Assembly (NCBI GenBank): GCA_020025965.1
Contig: JAHHRG010000002.1
Span: 1-64,000 of the forward strand
Direction: 5' to 3'
DNA from: Sutterella sp.
GTDB taxonomy: Bacteria > Pseudomonadota > Gammaproteobacteria > Burkholderiales > Burkholderiaceae_F
Length of the DNA: 64,000 nucleotides
In this document: one piece after another, positions 57,601-64,000 of the stretch
How positions within the stretch are numbered: position 1 is the first letter of the stretch
Layout: every line of letters starts with the position of its first letter
The notes under the pieces: model-generated
Told to the model about the DNA's origin: nothing
The model's database searches: none
Seen by the model: the letters and a program-made list of their open reading frames with translations, nothing else
Position numbers and translations under genes: made by a program

Positions 57601-60132
57601 ATGTCATTAAAACTAGTCATTGCTGAAAAACCTTCCGTTGCTGGTGATATTGCCCGTGCTTTGGGCGGCTTCAAACGAGACGGAGAATTCTGGGTTCGTG
57701 ACGACATGATTGTCGGCTCCGCCGTCGGTCATTTGCTTGAAATCACTGCCCCCGAAGAATTTGACGTGAAGCGCGGCCGATGGACTTTTAAGAATCTTCC
57801 CGTTTTGCCGCCGTATTTCGATCTCAAGCCGATTACGCGTTCTGAAGAAAAGCTCAAGTCCCTGGCGAAGAAGATTCGTAGCCGTACCGTTACCAGCATC
57901 ATTAACGCATGCGATGCGGGGCGCGAAGGTGAATTGATATTCCGATACATCATGCAGTACTGCAAGTCAAAGAAGCCGACGGAACGTCTTTGGCTGCAGT
58001 CGATGACAAAAGATGCCATTCGAGCTGGTTTCACGCAACTTCGCCGTGACGAAGAAATGAAGTGCCTAGAAAACGCCGCTCGTTGTCGTTCCGAAGCCGA
58101 TTGGCTTGTTGGTATCAATGGTACGCGTGCAATGACGGCTTTCAACTCTACCGATGGGGGCTTTTTCCTGACGACTGTCGGTCGTGTTCAGACGCCGACA
58201 CTTGCTATTGTGGTGCAACGCGAATCGGAAATAAACCACTTCGTGCCGAAGAACTATTGGGAAGTCTCCGCGGTTTTCAAAGTTCAGGCTGGCGAATACG
58301 AAGGTATTTGGCAGGATCCGAACTTTAAGAAAGATAAGAACGCACCGGATCAGAAGCCGGAACGTCTCTGGACGGAAACCGATGCACGTGCAGTTGCCGA
58401 CGCTTGCCGTAATGGTCTGGGTACTGTTGAGGAAACCTCAAAACGTACTCGTCAGATGTCGCCTCAGCTCTTTGATTTGACGAGCCTGCAACGAGAAGCT
58501 AACAGTCGTTTCGGTTTCTCAGCTAAGTCGACTTTGCAGATTGCTCAGGCTCTCTACGAAAAGCACAAGGTGCTCACCTATCCGCGTACCGACGCTCGCG
58601 CGTTGCCGGAGGACTACCTGGAAACCGTTCGCACGACGCTCTCGAGCATTCGTGGAATTGATGCCTATTTCGGATTTGCTGGAAAAATTCTCGATCAGAA
58701 CTGGGTTCGTCCGGACAAGCGCATATTTGACAATTCCAAGATCAGCGATCACTTTGCCATCATCCCGACGGGCCAGCTTCCAAAGACTTTAAGCGAAGCT
58801 GAGCAGAAGATCTTTGACTTGGTGAGCCGTCGCTTTATGTCTGTCTTCTATCCAGCCGCCGAATACGATGTGACGACACGTTTCACGACTGTGAGTGGTC
58901 ATCGTTTTAAGACTGAAGGTAAGGTTCTCGTGGTGCCAGGCTGGCTCGAAGTGGCCGGACGCAACGTCAAGAGTGCGAAGGACATGCTTACGCCCGTGGC
59001 CGCCGACGAGGTGGTCCGCACGAAGGATGTAATAGTTTCCGCTCTGCAAACGAAGCCTCCTGCTCGCTATACCGAAGCTACGCTTTTGAGTGCAATGGAA
59101 ACGGCTGGCAAGAAACTCGAAACTGACGAGTTACGTGAGGCCATGGCTGGCAAGGGTTTGGGTACGCCTGCTACGCGTGCTTCGATTATTGAAGGTCTTC
59201 TTGATCAGAAGTACATGCGCCGCGAAGAACGCGAACTTATTCCAACACCTAAGGCATTTCAGCTCATGACACTTTTGCATGGCTTGCATATTGACGAACT
59301 GAGTGATCCGAGCCTTACGGGTGAATGGGAATGGAAGCTTCGCTTGATCGAAGAGGGGCGTTTCTCGAACGAAACTTTCATGGAGGAAATTCGTAAGCTT
59401 ACTGACAAGATTGTGGCAGCGGCTAAGCAGTACGAAGGCGACAGTGTTCCTATCGAAAATCCGATCCATATTGACGCTCCGTGTCCGCAATGCGGAGGTG
59501 AAGTGGTCGAAACCTATCGTCGTTTTGCCTGTACGAAACCCAATTGTGGCTTCTCTTTACCTAAGCATCCGGCTAGCCGTATGTTTGAAAAGGAAGAAGT
59601 CGAAGAACTCCTCAATACGGGCCATGTCGGTCCCTTGTCTGGTTTTGTGAGCCGTCGCGGATTTCCCTTTGAAGCGGAAATTGTGATGCAGAAAGACGAA
59701 ACCGACGGCATGTGGAAGATGCAGTTCAACTTTGCCGAAGAAGAGCGCGAGGTTGTGAGCGATGACGAACTCGAAACAATGCCCGTCGTCGGAACGTGCC
59801 CAATCTGCCACCAGCGTGTCTTAGAACTCAATGCAGCTTACCAGTGCGAACAGAACGTACGTGATAGCAAGAAGTGTCCGTTCCGCATCAGTAAGAAAAT
59901 TCTCTCCAGAGAAATTTCGCCTGCCGAAATTCAGCAACTTTTGGCCGAAAAGAAGACGGCGCTTTTGCCTGGTTTCATTTCGAAACGCAACAAGCGTGCT
60001 TTTAGTGCTCATCTGATCTTGAAGGACGACGGAAGTATCGGCTTTGAATTTCAGGCTCGTAAGGGTGAGGAAGGAGAAGCGGAAGTGACTGCTAAGACGA
60101 CGAGAACGCGTCGAACCGTTACAAAAAAGTAA
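57601..60132 (+). CDS. topB: DNA topoisomerase III (type IA)
   Basis: TopB relaxes and decatenates DNA. I chose the ATG at 57601 because the protein then begins MSLKLVIAEKPSVAGDIARA, the Toprim start; the frame runs 42 codons further upstream through the dprA terminator. The 843-residue protein has the Toprim DAGREGELIFRYI, the catalytic Tyr327 in LTYPRTDARALP, GLGTPATRASIIE, and two C-terminal zinc-ribbon-like elements (CPQCGG...CTKPNCG and CPICHQ...CEQN...CPF). A terminator follows. Confidence 0.94.
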   Translation: MSLKLVIAEKPSVAGDIARALGGFKRDGEFWVRDDMIVGSAVGHLLEITAPEEFDVKRGRWTFKNLPVLPPYFDLKPITRSEEKLKSLAKKIRSRTVTSIINACDAGREGELIFRYIMQYCKSKKPTERLWLQSMTKDAIRAGFTQLRRDEEMKCLENAARCRSEADWLVGINGTRAMTAFNSTDGGFFLTTVGRVQTPTLAIVVQRESEINHFVPKNYWEVSAVFKVQAGEYEGIWQDPNFKKDKNAPDQKPERLWTETDARAVADACRNGLGTVEETSKRTRQMSPQLFDLTSLQREANSRFGFSAKSTLQIAQALYEKHKVLTYPRTDARALPEDYLETVRTTLSSIRGIDAYFGFAGKILDQNWVRPDKRIFDNSKISDHFAIIPTGQLPKTLSEAEQKIFDLVSRRFMSVFYPAAEYDVTTRFTTVSGHRFKTEGKVLVVPGWLEVAGRNVKSAKDMLTPVAADEVVRTKDVIVSALQTKPPARYTEATLLSAMETAGKKLETDELREAMAGKGLGTPATRASIIEGLLDQKYMRREERELIPTPKAFQLMTLLHGLHIDELSDPSLTGEWEWKLRLIEEGRFSNETFMEEIRKLTDKIVAAAKQYEGDSVPIENPIHIDAPCPQCGGEVVETYRRFACTKPNCGFSLPKHPASRMFEKEEVEELLNTGHVGPLSGFVSRRGFPFEAEIVMQKDETDGMWKMQFNFAEEEREVVSDDELETMPVVGTCPICHQRVLELNAAYQCEQNVRDSKKCPFRISKKILSREISPAEIQQLLAEKKTALLPGFISKRNKRAFSAHLILKDDGSIGFEFQARKGEEGEAEVTAKTTRTRRTVTKK

Positions 60133-60152
60133 GGCTCGATATTTTAGGAGGG

Positions 60153-60200
60153 GGGGAAGACAAGGCGGAACTTATCCGGCCTTGCCTTCCCCTTTTTTTT
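60153..60200 (+). terminator. Intrinsic terminator of topB
   Basis: GGGGAAG-A-CAAGGC pairs with GCCTTG-C-CTTCCCC (one internal mismatch) and is followed by eight T. It lies about 20 bases after the topB stop and may also insulate the convergent CorC-type gene. Confidence 0.9.
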
Positions 60201-60222
60201 CACGTCTGGAGCGAGTGTCGGT

Positions 60223-61563
60223 TTATTTGGTTGTGGACGTTTCTTCGAACTTTTCAGCGGGATGGAGAACAGGCTTGTCGGTATTTCTTGTCACGAAAAT
60301 CTGGTCGATGCGGTTGTTGTCGACGTCTATGACCTCGAATGTATAGCCAGCCCAGACAACCTTGTCGGTACGCTTCGGAATCTTGCGAAGCATGTACATC
60401 ATGAAGCCAGCGACAGTTTCATAAGTGGAATCTTCGGGAAATTCATCAATGTCGAGTGCATGTTCGAGGTCGTCAATCGGGGTCGAACCATCGACAAGCC
60501 AGTTGCCATCTTCACGTTCAATGATTTGCAATTCGTCTTCGGTAATGACGAGTTCGCCCATGACGGTACTCATTACGTCGTTGAGTGTAATGACGCCCAC
60601 GACCATAGCGTATTCGTTGATGATGACGGCAAAGTCGTCACGTGAACGCTGGAAGACGTCGAGCACTTCCGAGAGCGTGAGGCTGTCGGGAATGAAAGGG
60701 CAACTCTGAACAAGGCCAGGTTCCTTGAAGGAAATGGGCTTGTTGTTGAGAATCTGGCGAAGAATTTGCATGGAGTCGACATACCCGATGATATGGTCCA
60801 AATCCTTGTCGCAGATAAGAAAACGATTGTAGGGAATGCTACTGATTTTGGAACGAACCGTCTCTTCGGAATCGTCGAGCGTGAAGTAAATGATGTTTTC
60901 ACGTGGGGTCATGGCCGAAGGCACTAAGCGGCTTTCCAAGTCGAAGACGTTTTGAATAACGGCTTCTTCCTGCGGAGCAATGACGCCAGCGGCTGTACCC
61001 GCACCGACGCTCGCGAGAATGTCTTCGGAGGTAATTGTGTCCTGACGCTTCGTCGGAAAGCCCATTGAGCGCATCAATGCGTCGGATAGGTGTTCAAGCA
61101 CGAAGACGAAGGGCCGAAGGCACTTGATGATGACATACATCGGGCGCACGACGCTCATTGCGGCAGATTCTGGACGGGCTACGGCCAGGCGCTTCGGAAG
61201 AAGATCCGCGAAGATCACGAACAGCGTGGTAGCAAGCGTAAAGGAAAGGATAAAGCCAACCTGATTGAGAATGTCTGGCGGTAAAAATTTACTAAGCAAC
61301 CAGAGGAAAAAGGGAGAAAAGGCGGCATCGCCGACCACACCACCTAAAAGGGCTAAAGCGTTGGTGCCGATCTGAATGGCTGAAAAGAATTGGCCGGGGT
61401 GTTCTTGTAGATCGAGAACGAGTTTAGCTCGACGATCGCCTTCTTCGGCGATAGCTTGCAGACGTGAGCGTCGTGCGGAGGCGAGAGAAATCTCGGCGCA
61501 ACTCAAAAAAGCGCTGACAAAAAGAAGGCAAAAGAGTGCGAAGAGCTGTGTGTAGGCGGACAT
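60223..61563 (-). CDS. CorC/HlyC-type membrane protein (DUF21, CBS pair, CorC domain)
   Basis: A 446-residue UPF0053-type protein, related to magnesium/cobalt efflux factors. The N-terminal DUF21 membrane domain (FALFCLLFVSAFLSCAEISL, four helices, SFTLATTLFVIFADLLPKRL) is followed by two CBS domains (about residues 210-330; AMTPRENIIYFTLDD, DDFAVIINEYAMVVGVIT) and a C-terminal CorC domain. The ATG at 61563 is chosen because the membrane domain starts there; no strong ribosome binding site is seen. Transported ion not proven. Confidence 0.88.
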   Translation of the reverse strand: MSAYTQLFALFCLLFVSAFLSCAEISLASARRSRLQAIAEEGDRRAKLVLDLQEHPGQFFSAIQIGTNALALLGGVVGDAAFSPFFLWLLSKFLPPDILNQVGFILSFTLATTLFVIFADLLPKRLAVARPESAAMSVVRPMYVIIKCLRPFVFVLEHLSDALMRSMGFPTKRQDTITSEDILASVGAGTAAGVIAPQEEAVIQNVFDLESRLVPSAMTPRENIIYFTLDDSEETVRSKISSIPYNRFLICDKDLDHIIGYVDSMQILRQILNNKPISFKEPGLVQSCPFIPDSLTLSEVLDVFQRSRDDFAVIINEYAMVVGVITLNDVMSTVMGELVITEDELQIIEREDGNWLVDGSTPIDDLEHALDIDEFPEDSTYETVAGFMMYMLRKIPKRTDKVVWAGYTFEVIDVDNNRIDQIFVTRNTDKPVLHPAEKFEETSTTK

Positions 61564-61843
61564 AAAAACGATTTGCGACGTGAGGAACTTTTGATTGTAA
61601 CACTCTGAAATCATTAAGCTTATGTTTTCTGAGGATTTTTGTCATTCTCATCTTGTTATCTAGGTAATTAGTCGATAAGAATTTGTCACAGCCGTAGTAT
61701 TCATTCATAAAATCGCCGAGAATCTTGTGCAATCATTAAACTTCGAAACTAAGCTAAAGAACGAATCGACTTTTTCCGACTGCGGTCGCTACGGTCGAGG
61801 CGTCCAGCACTCAGACATCATGAATCTAATCAGAGGAAAGAAT

Positions 61844-62866
61844 ATGAAGAAGACGATGCTCAGCGCGCTTGCATTGATTGTTGCTGGCTCTGTGACTCTT
61901 CCAGCTATGGCCGGTGATACGCTGGATGCGGTTAAAAAACGCGGGCATGTGCTTTGCGGTGTCAATACGTCCGCCCCAGGATTTTCCAGCGCCGACAGCG
62001 AAGGCAATTGGAAGGGGCTTGACGTTAATACTTGTCGCGCTGTGGCAGCTGCCGTTTTGGGCGATGCGGATAAGGTGAAGTATGTTCCGCTCAGCTCTTC
62101 TCAGCGCTTTACAGCCCTGCAGGCTCGCGAGATAGATATTCTTTCCCGCAATACGACCTGGACGATGACGCGTGACGCTAGCCAGGGTGCCGTGTTCGTG
62201 GCCGTTTCCTACTATGACGGTCAAGGCTTTATCGTGCCGAAGGAGTTTGGTATAAAGAGTGCCAAGGAACTTGACGGAGCAACGGTTTGCGTGCAGTCTG
62301 GTACGTCGAGCGAAAAGACTCTGGCTGACTACTTCAAGACTAATAAGATGAAGTATCAGACCGTTGTGCTTGATACGACCGAAGCTACGCAAGCAGCTTT
62401 CCTTTCTGGTCGTTGCCAAGTGTACACAACCGATATGTCCGACTTAGCTGGTATGCGTACGCTCGCTCAGGATCCGTCCAAGTATGAAATTCTTCCCGAA
62501 CTGATCTCCAAGGAACCTCTCGGCCCGGCTGTTGCCCGTGGTGACGATGAATGGTTTCAGATTGTTCGCTGGTCGTTCTATACCACGGTCGAAGCCGAAG
62601 AACTCGGCGTGACGAAGGCCAATGTTGACGAACTGCGCAAGACGAGTACAGATCCCAATGTTCAGCGTCTTTTGGGGGTCAATGAAGACATGGGCAAACT
62701 GATCGGCCTTGACAAAGATTGGTCTTACCGTATCATCAAGCAAGTTGGTAATTATGGTGAATCTTGGACCGCTTATTTCGGTCCTGAAACGGCTCTGAAT
62801 CTCCCGCGTGGTCTCAATCGTCTTTGGACCGACGGCGGCTTGATGTATGCTCAGCCGATTCGCTAA
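61844..62866 (+). CDS. aapJ: General L-amino acid ABC transporter substrate-binding protein
   Basis: A 340-residue periplasmic binding protein of the AapJ/BztA type (broad L-amino acid or glutamate/aspartate uptake). The ATG at 61844 has AGAGGA upstream. A signal peptide (MLSALALIVAGSVTLPAMA) is cleaved before GDTLDAVKKRGHVLCGVN. Family stretches include GNWKGLDVNTCRAVAAAVLG, SRNTTWTMTRD and the C-terminal GLNRLWTDGGLMYAQPIR. The permease gene follows in the same direction. The 280 bases up to the CorC-type gene are a divergent promoter region. Confidence 0.92.
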   Translation: MKKTMLSALALIVAGSVTLPAMAGDTLDAVKKRGHVLCGVNTSAPGFSSADSEGNWKGLDVNTCRAVAAAVLGDADKVKYVPLSSSQRFTALQAREIDILSRNTTWTMTRDASQGAVFVAVSYYDGQGFIVPKEFGIKSAKELDGATVCVQSGTSSEKTLADYFKTNKMKYQTVVLDTTEATQAAFLSGRCQVYTTDMSDLAGMRTLAQDPSKYEILPELISKEPLGPAVARGDDEWFQIVRWSFYTTVEAEELGVTKANVDELRKTSTDPNVQRLLGVNEDMGKLIGLDKDWSYRIIKQVGNYGESWTAYFGPETALNLPRGLNRLWTDGGLMYAQPIR

Positions 62867-62891
62867 TTTAGATACTCTCAATAGATGAGCA

Positions 62892-62922
62892 AAAAGCCCC
62901 AAGGCTCTGCCAAGGGGCTTTT
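62892..62922 (+). terminator. Hairpin between aapJ and aapQ (partial terminator)
   Basis: AAAAGCCCC pairs with GGGGCTTTT, with inner AGG/CCT-like pairing around a short loop, followed by TTTTGCTGTT. It lies 26 bases after the aapJ stop and 17 before the permease ATG. Such intercistronic hairpins in ABC operons usually lower expression of permeases relative to the binding protein. Confidence 0.75.
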
Positions 62923-62938
62923 GCTGTTACTGAAAAAC

Positions 62939-64000
62939 ATGTTTTCATCCCAATTCTTCGGCAATATCGGTGACGAGGCATGGCAGGTCCGTGAACGCGC
63001 ACGCAAGCGTCGGGAACGAACCATCCAAGCTATGTTAGTGCTTCTTTTGGTGGCATTGGTCGCCGCTGCGGCGATGAACATTACCGAGAACCTCGAAGCT
63101 CGCAATATCCACAGCGGGTTTGCCTTCCTCTTTGAGCCAGCTGGTTTTGATATCGGCGAAGCGCTTATTCCCTTTACCAGCACGGACCATATGCTTCGTG
63201 CATTCTTGGTTGGTGTGCTCAACACAGTTAAGGTTTCGCTGATTTCCATTGTCGGTGCGACGGTACTTGGTGTGATAGTCGGCATGATGCGCCTTTCTCG
63301 TCACCCAATGCTTCGATTTCTTGGTATGGCCCACGTTGAGGCCTACCGCAACGTACCGCTCCTAGTGCTCCTTCTGATGCTTTATCTTGTGGTGACCGAA
63401 CTTCTACCGAGCGGTCGCGAAGCTTTGCATATCGGGGATTGGGTTTTCCTTTCCAAGGCAGGATTGCAGTTCGCACATCCCACTATAGGAATAGCCGCAT
63501 TAGGTATTTCAGCTGTGACTGGGGTGATCGCAGCCGTTATTACTCGTGTGGCCGTTGCCAAGACATCAACGGGCCTTATTGCGAATTGTTGGGCGATTTT
63601 CGCCTTCGCGGGAGTAGTTATTCTTTCTTGGATTCTTTGCGGCGTTGTTGGCGGCTGGGACCATCCGGTAGCGACACGCTTCGCACTTCGGGGCGGGGCA
63701 CAAATCTCTCCTGAATTCCTCACGATCTGTTTGGGGCTGACTCTTTTTACATCAGCGGCCATTGCCGAAATAGTTCGAGCCGGGATTCTTGCCGTGAAAC
63801 CCGCTCAATGGGATGCGGGTTTGGCTTTGGGGCTGAGTTCTGGCGAGACCTTTAGCTACGTGATTTTCCCGCAGTCAATGCGTCTTGCAATTCCACCGCT
63901 CGCGAGCCAGTATATGAATCTTACGAAGAATTCGTCTTTGGCCGTCATGGTCGGTTATCCAGACCTTGTAAGCGTGGCGAATACGGCTATCAACGTGAGT
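62939..64000 (+). CDS. aapQ: General L-amino acid ABC transporter permease (partial, 3' end outside window)
   Basis: The frame from the ATG at 62939 is open to the right edge (354 codons). It has a charged N-terminus (RERARKRRERT), membrane helices (MLVLLLVALVAAAAM, LNTVKVSLISIVGATVLGVI) and the long periplasmic/inner region between early helices typical of AapQ/BztB. The HAAT-family EAA loop is AAIAEIVRAGILAVKPAQWD followed by AGLALGLS. The second permease and ATPase are expected beyond the window. No strong ribosome binding site is seen in the hairpin-proximal leader. Confidence 0.9.
   Translation, partial: MFSSQFFGNIGDEAWQVRERARKRRERTIQAMLVLLLVALVAAAAMNITENLEARNIHSGFAFLFEPAGFDIGEALIPFTSTDHMLRAFLVGVLNTVKVSLISIVGATVLGVIVGMMRLSRHPMLRFLGMAHVEAYRNVPLLVLLLMLYLVVTELLPSGREALHIGDWVFLSKAGLQFAHPTIGIAALGISAVTGVIAAVITRVAVAKTSTGLIANCWAIFAFAGVVILSWILCGVVGGWDHPVATRFALRGGAQISPEFLTICLGLTLFTSAAIAEIVRAGILAVKPAQWDAGLALGLSSGETFSYVIFPQSMRLAIPPLASQYMNLTKNSSLAVMVGYPDLVSVANTAINVS

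Overview
This window is the replication-origin neighbourhood of a betaproteobacterial chromosome with intermediate G+C. The order rpmH-rnpA-yidD-yidC-mnmE-mnmG-rsmG-parA-parB-atp, divergent from dnaA-dnaN-gyrB, is typical of Burkholderiales. So are the clusters fmt-rsmB-DUF4390-ntrY-ntrX-trkA-trkH, mreBCD-mrdA-rodA-rlpA, EIIA(Man)-HPr-EI and DUF1840. A menA gene (menaquinone) and the divergence of several housekeeping proteins suggest a gut-type lineage such as Sutterellaceae. That family assignment is an inference; Betaproteobacteria is well supported.

Layout. 1-11.3 kb, minus strand: atpE (cut by the window edge), atpB, atpI, parB, parA, a MarC-family gene, rsmG, mnmG, mnmE, then yidC, yidD, rnpA and rpmH, with one small membrane ORF on the plus strand at 8.2 kb. 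11.3-11.9 kb: rpmH/dnaA intergenic region with DnaA boxes. 11.9-20.1 kb, plus strand: dnaA, dnaN, gyrB, a cytosolic 5'-nucleotidase and a two-domain flavin oxidoreductase. 20.1-20.8 kb: an AT-rich gene-free region with many DnaA boxes and a TAG-repeat, the best oriC candidate. 20.8-28.4 kb: a BON lipoprotein, menA, ybeD, a PBP5-like gene, birA, coaX, a SPOR protein, a HIT protein, a small unknown and an M20 peptidase. 28.4-34.9 kb, minus: rlpA, rodA, mrdA, mreD, mreC, mreB. 35.1-42.1 kb: gatCAB, pyrE, exodeoxyribonuclease III, a pseudouridine synthase and an AmpG-like permease. 42.1-45.9 kb: UPF0149, ptsI, ptsH, EIIA and DUF1840. 45.9-54.8 kb, minus: trkH, trkA, ntrX-like, ntrY-like, DUF4390, rsmB, fmt. 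54.9-60.2 kb: an alpha/beta hydrolase, def, dprA, topB. 60.2-64 kb: a CorC-type protein and the start of an Aap-type amino-acid ABC transporter (aapJ, partial aapQ).

The genes are almost all core functions: replication and segregation, ribosome and tRNA maturation, membrane-protein insertion, elongasome cell-wall synthesis, potassium uptake and a regulatory PTS. I saw no tRNA, rRNA, CRISPR array, prophage or complete insertion sequence.

No obviously new multi-gene system is visible. The points most worth following are: (1) the likely origin lies about 3 kb beyond gyrB rather than beside dnaA, so dnaA-dnaN-gyrB would be read towards the origin; (2) the PBP5 homologue at 22.7-23.9 kb has lost all three catalytic motifs; (3) the FadH-like flavoprotein at 18-20 kb has lost its Fe-S cysteines and catalytic Tyr/His; (4) a perfect 24-base inverted repeat with a T-rich tail sits inside the gene-free origin region.
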